Made by a program: the position numbers and the translations under genes. The notes under the pieces are model-generated. The model was not told where the DNA came from and ran no database searches. It was given only the letters and a program-made list of their open reading frames with translations. A DNA stretch of 17,183 bases from QNES01 sp023143415. Its GTDB lineage: Bacteria; Pseudomonadota; Gammaproteobacteria; Beggiatoales; Beggiatoaceae. Location: NCBI GenBank assembly GCA_030632725.1, contig DAOVUF010000070.1:1-17183 (forward strand). The letters are read 5' to 3'. Positions 1 to 7,464 of the stretch are shown here, in pieces (position 1 is the stretch's first letter; each line of letters starts with the position of its first letter).

Positions 1-187
1 TCCAACGCTTCAGCTTTGGATGTTTTTTTGGAGTCCAATTTTCAAAGCTAAAGCGTTGAACTCCTCAAAGCTAAAGCGTTGAACTCCTTTTTAAAGCTAA
101 AGCGTTGAACTCCTCAAAGCTAAAGCGTTGAACTCCTTTTCAAAGCTAAAGCGTTGAACTCCAAAAAACGTTCAAAGCTAAAGCGTT
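1..187. repeat. Array of 22-bp repeats (CTAAAG-core family)
   Basis: Full units lie at 43-64, 66-87, 92-113, 115-136 and 141-162. Each starts CAAAGCTAAAGCG and ends TTGAACTCC; the 92-113 copy has T for the first C. A sixth unit starts at 173 and is interrupted at 187/188 by a hairpin, resuming as GAACTCC at 226-232. Gaps between units alternate between 1 and 4 bases (T, TTTT), so the array also has a higher-order period of 49 bp. Positions 1-20 carry a related unit in the opposite orientation, cut by the window edge. The same family recurs at 2885-3007 and 10975-11031. There are no unique spacers, so it is not a CRISPR array. Confidence 0.92.
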
Positions 188-228
188 TTCGAGGTTTGAG
201 TTTTTTGAAGAAAAACTCAAACCTCGAA
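188..228. repeat. Inserted TGAAG-loop hairpin, copy 1
   Basis: A perfect 16-bp stem (190-205 with 211-226) closes a TGAAG loop at 206-210. The outer arm reads CGAGGTTTGAG and the inner arm is a T run facing an A run. Removing 188-225 joins GCGTT to GAACTCC and restores exactly the repeat unit seen five times just upstream. The hairpin therefore appears to have been inserted into the sixth unit. Its place before the phytase gene could also give it a transcriptional role, but the T run sits inside the stem rather than after it, unlike a standard intrinsic terminator. Confidence 0.9.
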
Positions 229-274
229 CTCCAATTTCCTCAGTAAATAACAATTATTCACGGAGTTTTTTGAA

Positions 275-1627
275 ATGAAAAATCTTTTAATATTAAGTTT
301 ACTCTTATGCAGCATTAACTTAATGGCACAAGAGCCAAAAATTCCTTTTGATAAAGAAAGGGACATTTTATTGCCTGAAGTCATTGTCGTACCTGAAGAA
401 TCGACATTTTCAGTTATACTACGTCATTTGGAAAACGATGAATTTCTCGTTGAAGCTGATAATATCATACCCATCAATCGTTCTTTTACTTACTACGATC
501 CTCACAAAAGAACCCTCTTTCTCCCAACTCTCACGATAGGGGATGAAAGTTATAAAAAAGTACAATTGGAATTAATCACGCAGAATACGGATATCCTCCG
601 TTTTCGTATGGTTTCTATGGAAGTTGATAAAAATCGCCTTAAAACAGTATCGGCAACAGTAGAAACTAAGCCTGTTTTAGCCAGTGGTGATGCGGCAGAT
701 GATCCGGCTATCTGGATTCATCCTATCAATCCGGCTAAAAGTACCATCATCGGAACCCAAAAACAGGGGGGATTGGGCATTTATAATTTAACAGGTGAAG
801 AAATCCAATTTTTAGCGGATGGTAATATGAATAATGTCGATATTCGCTATAACTTTCCCCTGGGCGATGAAAACGTCGCCATTGTTGCAGCGAGTAATCG
901 TAGTAATGATAGCATTGCACTTTATAAAGTCAATCCCAAAACGCGCAAGTTAGAAAATGTGGCGGCTCGCACTATATTCGTTTCAACAAAAGCGGTTTAT
1001 GGTATTTGCATGTATCATAGTCAAATATCGAGGAAATACTATGTTTTTATCAATGATAAAAGTGGTGCGGTTGAACAATGGGAAATTTTTGAAAAAGACG
1101 ATAGCGGAAAAATAGACGCTTCTCTTACGCGCCAATTTGAAGTAAATTCACAAGTGGAAGGTTGTGTCGCAGATGATGAATTAGGTCATTTTTATCTTGG
1201 AGAAGAACGGGTGGGGATATGGAAATTCAGTGCTGAACCCAACGGAAAAGAAGGGCATCTCATTGATACGACAAAAGGAAACCTGACATCAGAAGTTGAA
1301 GGCTTGGCACTTTATTATATAAATAAAACAGAGGGTTATCTGATTGCCTCTAATCAGGGCAATAATACTTTTACCGTTCATAATCGAGCCGGTGATAATG
1401 AGTATATCGGTCGATTTAGCATCATTGCTAATGATGTATTAGGTATTGATGCGGTTGAAGATACAGATGGTATTGAGGTGATCAACGTGCCACTGGGCAA
1501 TGCTTTTCCTTATGGGGTATTTATTGCACAAGATGGTAAAAATGCTAACCCGGATGAAAACCAAAACTTTAAATTAATCCCTTGGGAAAACATTGCCAAT
1601 GCTTTAGGATTAAAAATGTCCCAATAA
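275..1627 (+). CDS. Secreted beta-propeller phytase (3-phytase family)
   Basis: Predicted to release phosphate from phytate (myo-inositol hexakisphosphate), a Ca2+-dependent reaction in this family, outside the cytoplasmic membrane. Residues 1-18 form a typical Sec signal peptide (positive start, Leu-rich core, cleavage expected after LMA). Residues about 20-125 are an extra N-terminal region containing a short beta motif (YYDPHKRTLFLPTL, residues 73-86) that I do not assign. The propeller runs from about 125 to 445, with family signatures DDPAIW (142-147), NMNNVDIRY (184-192), and the later segments YGICMY, QVEGCVADDE and YLGEERVGIWKF. The ATG is preceded by GGAG at 262-265, a good ribosome binding site. 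The gene stands alone between repeats and probably serves phosphorus scavenging. The fold and family are clear; the exact substrate is inferred. Confidence 0.9.
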   Translation: MKNLLILSLLLCSINLMAQEPKIPFDKERDILLPEVIVVPEESTFSVILRHLENDEFLVEADNIIPINRSFTYYDPHKRTLFLPTLTIGDESYKKVQLELITQNTDILRFRMVSMEVDKNRLKTVSATVETKPVLASGDAADDPAIWIHPINPAKSTIIGTQKQGGLGIYNLTGEEIQFLADGNMNNVDIRYNFPLGDENVAIVAASNRSNDSIALYKVNPKTRKLENVAARTIFVSTKAVYGICMYHSQISRKYYVFINDKSGAVEQWEIFEKDDSGKIDASLTRQFEVNSQVEGCVADDELGHFYLGEERVGIWKFSAEPNGKEGHLIDTTKGNLTSEVEGLALYYINKTEGYLIASNQGNNTFTVHNRAGDNEYIGRFSIIANDVLGIDAVEDTDGIEVINVPLGNAFPYGVFIAQDGKNANPDENQNFKLIPWENIANALGLKMSQ

Positions 1628-1647
1628 CATCATATCCTGAATATCGT

Positions 1648-1690
1648 ATTCGAGGTTCAAGTTTTTCTTCAAAAAACTCAAACCTTGAAT
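1648..1690. repeat. Degenerate inserted hairpin, copy 2 (reverse orientation)
   Basis: Arms 1648-1666 and 1672-1690 pair with two mismatches (59:79 and 58:80 in the 1600s) and one G-T pair. Outer sequence is TTCGAGG/CCTTGAA and the inner part is a T run facing an A run. The loop is CTTCA, the reverse complement of the TGAAG loop in copies 1 and 4, so this copy lies in the other orientation. It sits 21 bp after the phytase stop codon and could help end transcription. A near-identical 10-bp sequence, AT(A/T)TCGTATT, flanks it at 1641-1650 and 1693-1702. This could be a target duplication or chance. No uninterrupted version of this site is in the window. Confidence 0.72.
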
Positions 1691-1826
1691 GGATTTCGTA
1701 TTGCCCTGTTCATACGCTGGTTGAATGGACTCCAATCACCTGCAGTCACTATATTCAAAAACTATTAATAAAATCAAATAGTTATTAAATATTAAAATTA
1801 AAATTATTTCAGGAATTGTAAAAAAA

Positions 1827-2699
1827 ATGATCAATCCAAAATCACACGATTCGCTGTTCAAATGGTTGATAACCGCTTTTACGAGGGAATTTTTTGAACA
1901 TTATTTTCCAGAAATCATGATAGGAAAATACACATTTATTGACAAAGAATTCATCAGTAAATACGAAACGCTAAAGGAGAGTCTGAAGGGTGATTTGTTT
2001 CTGGCTATGGAAGTTGAAGTTGACGGCATACTTCGGGAAATTGTGATCCAGATCGAGCATCAAAGTGAAAAAGAGGATATTTCAGAGCGTGTCTATGAAT
2101 ATTCCTGCTACGCTTGGCTGTTGAAAAAGAAACCCGTTTGGAGTATTGTAATTTACACGGATGATGCGGTTTGGCGGAAGCAGATTACTAACAGATTCTG
2201 GTATGCTTTTGACAGCCAAAACGGAAAACAGTATCATCATTTTGATGTCATCAAGGTGAAAGCAGAAAAGAGCAGCGATCTAATCAAGAAACATTCCCTG
2301 ATGTGCAAACTGCTGACGCTCAAAGCGGATGACAAGAAAGCCAATCCTGATGAACTTGTATATGAGATATACAAGGCAGCGGCTGCAATGAAAGGTGAAC
2401 TGACCAATGAGCAATTGCTTCTGATTGAGCAATGGGTTAGCTTTTACAAGAAAGTCTCCGAACAGAGGCTTGATAAGATTAAAAAGGAGGTCAAGATGAG
2501 TTTTATAGAAACCACAATCACTGAACATGTTTATAATCAGGGATGGATGAAAGGCGAAGCCGAAGGTAAAGCCGAAGGCGAAGCCGAAGGCAAGAAGGAG
2601 ACTGCAATAAACCTGCTGAAAATGGGAATAGATGTGGAAATCATCAACAAAGCAACTGGTTTCAGTAAAAAAGAAATCAAACAACTGATCTGTCAATGA
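1827..2699 (+). CDS. Rpn/YhgA-type PD-(D/E)XK nuclease (recombination-promoting nuclease, putative transposase)
   Basis: The product belongs to the Rpn (YhgA-like, once called transposase) family, DNA endonucleases linked to RecA-independent recombination. The N-terminus has the family opening HDSLFKWL (7-14). Candidate active-site residues are D56 in GDLFLAMEVEV and E77-x-Q79 in IQIEHQS, the usual Rpn variant of the D...ExK core. The C-terminal part carries the low-complexity GEAEGKAEGEAEGK run, encoded by 12-bp tandem repeats at about 2553-2593, followed by a helix-rich tail (INLLKMGIDVEIINKATGFS) typical of these proteins. At 290 aa it is full length. The ATG follows a weak AGGA about 13 bases upstream. 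It is a single gene beside repeat-rich DNA, as often seen for Rpn genes. Family confidence is high; activity is untested. Confidence 0.87.
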   Translation: MINPKSHDSLFKWLITAFTREFFEHYFPEIMIGKYTFIDKEFISKYETLKESLKGDLFLAMEVEVDGILREIVIQIEHQSEKEDISERVYEYSCYAWLLKKKPVWSIVIYTDDAVWRKQITNRFWYAFDSQNGKQYHHFDVIKVKAEKSSDLIKKHSLMCKLLTLKADDKKANPDELVYEIYKAAAAMKGELTNEQLLLIEQWVSFYKKVSEQRLDKIKKEVKMSFIETTITEHVYNQGWMKGEAEGKAEGEAEGKKETAINLLKMGIDVEIINKATGFSKKEIKQLICQ

Positions 2700-3073
2700 G
2701 ACATCTTTTACTCATGGTTATGGGTGATTTAATAAGGAATGAGGCTTTAATCATTTCCGAAATTTGTACCGCCAAACCTGACACTCGATCATCAAGTTTT
2801 CTCGTGACTCAATAGACAGAAATGAGATAGGCGAGATTAATTAAAAAAATTGATTTAAAATCAAAGCGTTAAAACATTCTTTCTGGAGTCCAACGCTTCA
2901 GCTTTGGCAACTTAATACCACGGTTCCAAAGTTAATGTTGGATACCAAAAAACGCCCAAATCTAAAGGTTTGGACTCCAAACGCCCAAATCTAAAGGTTT
3001 GAACTCCAAAAAACGCCTTTTAGTTATTGGGCGGCCCATATCTAAGTTTTTCTCCTTTGAAAAAGGTTTATCT
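2700..3073. repeat. Repeat-bearing spacer upstream of soeA
   Basis: No gene is visible in 2700-2884; it holds only a 15-bp AT-rich palindrome at 2850-2864. A CTAAAG-family unit in reverse orientation lies at 2885-2907 (starts GGAGTCCAACG, ends GCTTTGG), and a degenerate forward one lies at about 2924-2946. Two direct copies of a variant unit follow at 2951-2978 and 2980-3007 (AACGCCCAAATCTAAAGG then TTTG(G/A)ACTCC, period 29). This variant has a changed core (AAATCTAAAGGTTTG instead of AAAGCTAAAGCGTTG) inside the same ACTCC frame. The soeA promoter must lie within or after these repeats; I cannot point to convincing -35/-10 boxes. Confidence 0.85.
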
Positions 3074-5965
3074 ATGCAAGACCCTACCAACAGATCAGAT
3101 AGAGATGCCGGTCATGTTGAAGTCAAAAACACGACCTGTTATATGTGCGCCTGCCGCTGTGGTATTCGTGTGACTTTGCGTGATGGCGAAGTACGTTATA
3201 TCCAAGGTAATCCTAAACACCCTCTTAATAAAGGTGTCATTTGTGCTAAGGGTGCTTCTGGGATTATGAAACAATATTCACCAGCGCGTTTGACAAAACC
3301 GCTGCGACGTAAGCCAGGTAAAGAACGAGGGGATTCTGAATTTGAGGCAATCTCGTGGGATGAGACTTTTCGCATTTTAGAAGAACGCTTGGCGAAAATC
3401 AGGGCTGAAGACCCTAAAAAGTTTGCCCTATTCACAGGACGTGATCAGATGCAAGCCGTCACAGGTTTGTTCGCTAAACAGTTTGGAACGCCTAATTATG
3501 CTGCCCACGGTGGTTTTTGTTCCGTCAATATGGCCGCTGGTCTGATTTATACGATGGGTGGCTCATTTTGGGAATTTGGTGGTCCCGATTTAGAACGAGC
3601 AAAACTATTTATTATGTTGGGCACTGCTGAGGATCATCACTCAAATCCCTTAAAAATTGAGCTTTCTAAATTTAAGCGCGAAGGTGGGCGTTTTATTTCT
3701 ATTAATCCAGTGCGTACAGGTTATTCAGCTATCGCCGATAAATGGATAGCCATCAAAACTGGCACAGATGGCGCGTTATTATTAGCCTTAATTCATGAAC
3801 TGATTAAACAAGGATTGTATGATCGCGATTTTCTCGTGCAATACACCAATGCCCCAGAATTGGTTAATATGGCATCCGAAAGCACGGAAAATGGCATGTT
3901 TGTGCGTTTTGAAGTGCCGCCTGAAGAAGGGTGTTTTGATCCACAAAATAAATTGTGGTGGGATCGAGAACTGAATAAAGCCATTTCTACCCATACCGAA
4001 GGGGTTGATCCATATTTATTGGGTGAATTTAAATTGGATGATGGTACGCCTGTCAAACCTGCTTTTCAGTTATTGAAAGAGCGCGTTGATGAATATACCC
4101 CCGAATGGGCAGAAGAAATCACTGGCATTCCCGCTGATACGATTAAAATGTTAGCTTATGAAATGGGTATTACTGCCCGTGATCATAAAATTGAATTACC
4201 AATTGCCTGGACGGATTGTTGGGATAATGAACATGAAACGGTTACGGGCAACCCGATTGCGTTTCATGCCATGCGTGGATTGGCTGCCCATTCCAATGGT
4301 TTTCACACCATCAGGGCATTGGGTATTCTAATGAGTTTGCTCGGTACAATTGACCGCCCAGGCGGTTATCGACATCGTCCCGCATTCCCGCGCCCTATTC
4401 CACCTTGTGCTAAACCACCGAAAGGGCCTGATGCAGTACAACCTGGTATGCCGCTTGATGGTATGCCGCTTGGTTGGCCAGCGGAGCCTGATGATTTATT
4501 TGTGGATGAACAGGGGAAACCAGTTCGTCTTGATAAAGCCTTTTCTTGGGAATATCCACTTTCTGTGCATGGTATGATGCACAATGTGATTACTAATGCG
4601 TGGCGCGGCGATCCCTACCCTATTGATACTTTAATGATTTTCATGGCTAATATGGCGTGGAATTCGTCTATGAATACCACCGAAGTCCGCGAAATGCTGA
4701 CCGATAAGGATGAGAAGGGAGAATATAAGATTCCTTTCCTGGTTGTCTGCGACGCTTATCAATCGGAAATGGTGGCTTTTGCCGATCTCGTACTGCCCGA
4801 TACGACTTACCTTGAGCGTCATGATGTCATGTCAATGCTGGATCGGCCAATTTCTGAATATGATGGCCCCGCCGATTCTGTGCGTGTTCCGATTTTGCCA
4901 CCCAAAGGTGAGTGTAAACCCTTTCAAGATGTGCTGATTGAATTAGGAACTCGGTTAAAATTGCCCATATTTATGAATGAAGACGGATCACGTAAATATA
5001 AAGATTACCCTGATTTCGTCATTAATTTTGAAGCGGCTCCTGGTATTGGTTTTCTGGCAGGCTGGCGTGGCAAAGATGGTAAAAAGTTCATGCGCGGTGA
5101 ACCTAATCAACGGCAATGGGAAATGTACGCGCAAAATAACAATGTTTTTCATTACGAATTGCCCAAATCCTATCAATACATGCGTAACTGGAATAAGGGC
5201 TACCTGCATTGGGCGCGGCATCATGGTCTCATTCGTTACGTGGAACCTATTCAGATTCATATTTATTCTGAAGTGCTGCAAAAATTCCGCCTCGCCGCTC
5301 AGGGTAAATGGGATGGTAAGCAGCCGCCGGATCATTTACGTAATCGGGTTGAGACTTATTTTGATCCACTACCATTTTACTATGACCCGTTAGAGTCGCA
5401 ATTAGTGGATACCCATCTTTATCCATTAAAAGCCATCACACAACGACCGATGGCGATGTATCACTCATGGGATTCTCAAAATGCCTGGTTGCGACAGATC
5501 CACACTTATAACCATTTATTCGTGAATCCAGAAGTGGGGATTTCCAATGGTTTCAAAGATGGTGACTGGGTATGGGTAGAATCACACCATAAACGGGTAC
5601 GTTGTCAATGTCGTTTTAGTGAGGCAGTAGAACCAGGTACCGTTTGGACATGGAATGCTATTGGCAAAGCAGCCGGCGCATGGGGACTCTCTCCCAAAGC
5701 GAACGAATCCCAACAAGGCTTTTTGCTTAACCATATTATTTCTGAGGAATTACCGCCTCACGAACATGGTGAACATCTATCCAATTCTGATCCCGTCACT
5801 GGTCAAGCGGCTTGGTATGATGTGTCGGTGCGTGTCTATAAAGCGTCGGCTGATGAACCTAATCAAACCTCGCCTCAGTTTAAACCGATGAAACGTTTAC
5901 CGGGTATGGTGAAAAAACGCAGGAAGTGGCAAGCCTACTTTGCTGGGATGTTTGAGAAATCGTAA
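3074..5965 (+). CDS. soeA: SoeA: molybdopterin catalytic subunit of quinone-linked sulfite dehydrogenase
   Basis: Catalytic subunit of the cytoplasm-facing SoeABC complex, which oxidises sulfite to sulfate. It is a DMSO-reductase-family Mo-bisMGD protein of 963 aa, the usual size. The N-terminal [4Fe-4S] motif is C22-x2-C25-x3-C29...C57 (CYMCACRC, then GVICAKG). A likely Mo-ligand cysteine is C149 in GGFCSVNM, as in the related polysulfide/thiosulfate reductases. The molydopterin-dinucleotide-binding domain occupies roughly the last 150 residues (from SWDSQNAWLRQIH). There is no Tat signal, which fits SoeA and argues against periplasmic PsrA/PhsA. The reading frame is open back to a TTG at 2999, but those codons translate repeat DNA; ATG 3074 has AAAAGG 8 bases upstream and is preferred. 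The partner genes soeB and soeC follow but are displaced by other DNA. Confidence 0.92.
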   Translation: MQDPTNRSDRDAGHVEVKNTTCYMCACRCGIRVTLRDGEVRYIQGNPKHPLNKGVICAKGASGIMKQYSPARLTKPLRRKPGKERGDSEFEAISWDETFRILEERLAKIRAEDPKKFALFTGRDQMQAVTGLFAKQFGTPNYAAHGGFCSVNMAAGLIYTMGGSFWEFGGPDLERAKLFIMLGTAEDHHSNPLKIELSKFKREGGRFISINPVRTGYSAIADKWIAIKTGTDGALLLALIHELIKQGLYDRDFLVQYTNAPELVNMASESTENGMFVRFEVPPEEGCFDPQNKLWWDRELNKAISTHTEGVDPYLLGEFKLDDGTPVKPAFQLLKERVDEYTPEWAEEITGIPADTIKMLAYEMGITARDHKIELPIAWTDCWDNEHETVTGNPIAFHAMRGLAAHSNGFHTIRALGILMSLLGTIDRPGGYRHRPAFPRPIPPCAKPPKGPDAVQPGMPLDGMPLGWPAEPDDLFVDEQGKPVRLDKAFSWEYPLSVHGMMHNVITNAWRGDPYPIDTLMIFMANMAWNSSMNTTEVREMLTDKDEKGEYKIPFLVVCDAYQSEMVAFADLVLPDTTYLERHDVMSMLDRPISEYDGPADSVRVPILPPKGECKPFQDVLIELGTRLKLPIFMNEDGSRKYKDYPDFVINFEAAPGIGFLAGWRGKDGKKFMRGEPNQRQWEMYAQNNNVFHYELPKSYQYMRNWNKGYLHWARHHGLIRYVEPIQIHIYSEVLQKFRLAAQGKWDGKQPPDHLRNRVETYFDPLPFYYDPLESQLVDTHLYPLKAITQRPMAMYHSWDSQNAWLRQIHTYNHLFVNPEVGISNGFKDGDWVWVESHHKRVRCQCRFSEAVEPGTVWTWNAIGKAAGAWGLSPKANESQQGFLLNHIISEELPPHEHGEHLSNSDPVTGQAAWYDVSVRVYKASADEPNQTSPQFKPMKRLPGMVKKRRKWQAYFAGMFEKS

Positions 5966-6023
5966 TTTTTTATCATCCGGGTGTGTTTTCCATTCTCTGA
6001 CTAAGGAACTGTAAACAAATAAA

Positions 6024-6084
6024 TCATTGGATTCTATCTGCATCCATTTGATAATTAATAGTAAAGTTTATCAGAATCCAGTGA
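6024..6084. promoter_or_regulatory. Inverted repeat upstream of the toxin-antitoxin pair; candidate operator
   Basis: Arms TCATTGGATTCT (6024-6035) and AGAATCCAGTGA (6073-6084) pair over 12 bp with one G-T. A further short stem inside (GATAA 6050-6054 with TTATC 6068-6072) makes a stacked structure. A TTGACA box follows at 6093-6098, and an AAGGA ribosome binding site at 6112-6116 lies 7 bases before the toxin ATG. Toxin-antitoxin operons are usually repressed by their own antitoxin at such dyads. That role is inferred from position and symmetry only. Confidence 0.5.
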
Positions 6085-6123
6085 GTTAATAGTTGACACA
6101 TCCTAATAAGCAAGGAAACAATA

Positions 6124-6393
6124 ATGAACTTTGAGTGGGATAAAACAAAAGCTCGAACTAACGAAAATAAGCATGGAGTTTCATTCATTGAAGCTAGCGA
6201 AGTGTTTGATGATGAATATTCTTCATCTGTCCATGATCCAGATCATTCTTATGGTGAAGAGCGATACCTGCTTTTTGGTATTTCCTTAAAAGGAAATCCT
6301 CTTGTCGTATCCTATACCGAAAGGTTAAACATAATTCGTATTATTTCAGCACGGCGAATGACACGCCAGGAGCGTAAAGCCTATGAACGATGA
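6124..6393 (+). CDS. brnT: BrnT-family toxin
   Basis: An 89-aa protein with the BrnT (RelE-fold RNase toxin) signature from end to end: FEWDKTKARTNENKHGVSF at the start, EASEVFDD, a central RYLLFGISLKGNPLVVSYTER strand pair, and the closing IIRIISARRMTRQERKAYE. In characterised BrnT the toxin cleaves RNA and blocks translation until bound by its antitoxin. The start has an AAGGA site 7 bases upstream. Its stop codon lies inside the next gene, an 11-bp overlap that signals translational coupling. The pair sits between soeA and soeB, interrupting an otherwise functional group of genes. Toxin-first order is normal for brnTA. Confidence 0.92.
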   Translation: MNFEWDKTKARTNENKHGVSFIEASEVFDDEYSSSVHDPDHSYGEERYLLFGISLKGNPLVVSYTERLNIIRIISARRMTRQERKAYER

Positions 6394-6583
6394 AGATACA
6401 TTGAGACCTGAGTACACAGCAGAACTGATTAAATCAGGAGAGCGGGGAAAATATGTAAAGCATTATCGGGAAGGAACTAACATAGTCATCATCGCACCTG
6501 AACTACACAATCTCTTTCCTGATTCTGAATCAGTCAATCGTGCTCTTAAAAAACATGCCGAAGAGCATGATATGGTCTTTTGA
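6383..6583 (+). CDS. Small antitoxin paired with BrnT
   Basis: A 66-aa, acidic and basic mixed protein whose ATG overlaps the toxin gene by 11 bp, with AGGAG at 6368-6372 as ribosome binding site. It does not show the usual BrnA ending with a clear ribbon-helix-helix such as ISIRLDPDVLEWF. Instead it has GKYVKHYREGTNIVIIAPE followed by LFPDSESVNRALKKHAEEH. This resembles a widespread family of small antitoxin-like proteins with an FP(D/T)xExVNxAL motif, probably a strand followed by two helices. I infer that it neutralises the toxin and represses the operon; the family name is uncertain. Confidence 0.8.
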   Translation: MNDEDTLRPEYTAELIKSGERGKYVKHYREGTNIVIIAPELHNLFPDSESVNRALKKHAEEHDMVF

Positions 6584-6729
6584 CATAATAACTGATGTTA
6601 CGCAAGGTGCTTCCGATTTCATCGGTGGAATTGAGGTGGAATTGAGATTTTAGAAGTCGGCCTCAGATGGTGGGCAAGGACCTTGCCCACCCTACTTAGC
6701 TATATAATATAATAAAACGAGTAATCCAA
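6584..6729. repeat. Spacer with a solo TAACTGA-type element end and a GGTGGGCAAGG palindrome
   Basis: Six bases after the antitoxin stop, TAACTGATGTTACGCAA (6589-6605) matches the terminal inverted repeat of the element at 16710-16908 over 17 bases, but no second end follows. Next come a small hairpin CCGAT-TTC-ATCGG (6613-6625) and an exact 11-bp tandem repeat GGTGGAATTGA (6624-6634 and 6635-6645). A 23-nt perfect palindrome follows at 6669-6691 (GGTGGGCAAGG, A, CCTTGCCCACC), related to the hairpin at 7490-7512. The soeB ribosome binding site after this is weak (GAG about 10 bases before the ATG). Confidence 0.82.
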
Positions 6730-7464
6730 ATGGAACAACTAGCCCTCATTATTGATCTCAACGTATGCGTTGGCTGTCATGCTTGTGTCACCAGTTGCAA
6801 AGAATGGAATACTTCTGGTTGGGCAGGGCCTATGTCAGATGTTAATCCTTATGATGCCAATCCAACCGGTACATTTTTTAATCGGGTACAAACCTTTGAA
6901 GTAGGCACCTTTCCCAATACTGAAACGGTGCATTTTCCTAAAAGTTGTTTGCACTGCGAAGAGCCACCTTGCGTACCTGTTTGCCCTACTGGTGCAAGCT
7001 ATAAGCGCGAAGAAGATGGTATTGTTTTAGTCGATTACGATAAGTGTATTGGCTGTAAATACTGTTCTTGGGCTTGCCCTTATGGGGCGCGTGAATATGA
7101 TCAACGTCAAAAGGTGATGAAAAAATGCACCCTCTGCGTGGATCGGATTTATGATAAAACCTTGCCTGAATCAGAACGCAAACCCGCATGTGTGTTGGCA
7201 TGTCCCACAAGTGCCCGTTTATTTGGTGACGTTCATGATCCCGATTCTGAAGTCTCCAAACTCATTCGTGAAAACAGTGGCTATCAATTAATGCCAGAAT
7301 GGAATACGAATCCGTCGAATCATTATCTACCTCGACGCAAAATTCATTTCAAGATTCACGAAGATGAATTGCAACGTGTCGATAACCCGCTTAAAAAAGA
7401 AGGCTTGTTGCCAGAGCCACCGAAGGATCAGCAAACGCTGGACGACATTTATTCGAGTTGGTAG
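6730..7464 (+). CDS. soeB: SoeB: iron-sulfur electron-transfer subunit of sulfite dehydrogenase
   Basis: A DmsB/PsrB-type ferredoxin-like subunit of 244 aa that carries electrons from SoeA to SoeC. Sixteen cysteines form four [4Fe-4S] sites: C13-C16-C19-C23 (CVGCHACVTSC), C73-C76-C81-C85 (CLHCEEPPCVPVC), C106-C109-C112-C116 (CIGCKYCSWAC), and C133-C136 with C154-C158 (CTLC, then CVLAC). No signal peptide is present, consistent with a cytoplasmic SoeAB dimer docked on the inner membrane face. The gene lies 764 bp after soeA with a toxin-antitoxin pair between them, and 344 bp before soeC, so any co-transcription would have to read through repeats. The sulfite role rests on the trio and its cytoplasmic features; the fold alone would also fit DMSO or polysulfide reductases. 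Confidence 0.93.
   Translation: MEQLALIIDLNVCVGCHACVTSCKEWNTSGWAGPMSDVNPYDANPTGTFFNRVQTFEVGTFPNTETVHFPKSCLHCEEPPCVPVCPTGASYKREEDGIVLVDYDKCIGCKYCSWACPYGAREYDQRQKVMKKCTLCVDRIYDKTLPESERKPACVLACPTSARLFGDVHDPDSEVSKLIRENSGYQLMPEWNTNPSNHYLPRRKIHFKIHEDELQRVDNPLKKEGLLPEPPKDQQTLDDIYSSW

Noticed and set aside
1..187. CRISPR array
   Set aside because: Units are separated by only 1-4 T bases, with no unique spacers, and no cas genes are present.
2280..2696. 138-aa minus-strand reading frame inside the Rpn gene
   Set aside because: Shadow of the real gene; it is open largely because of the GAAGCC repeats.
2999..3073. Extension of SoeA to a TTG start (25 more residues)
   Set aside because: The added codons translate repeat DNA (AACTCC/AAACGCC units), and the ATG at 3074 has a good ribosome binding site and begins the conserved protein.
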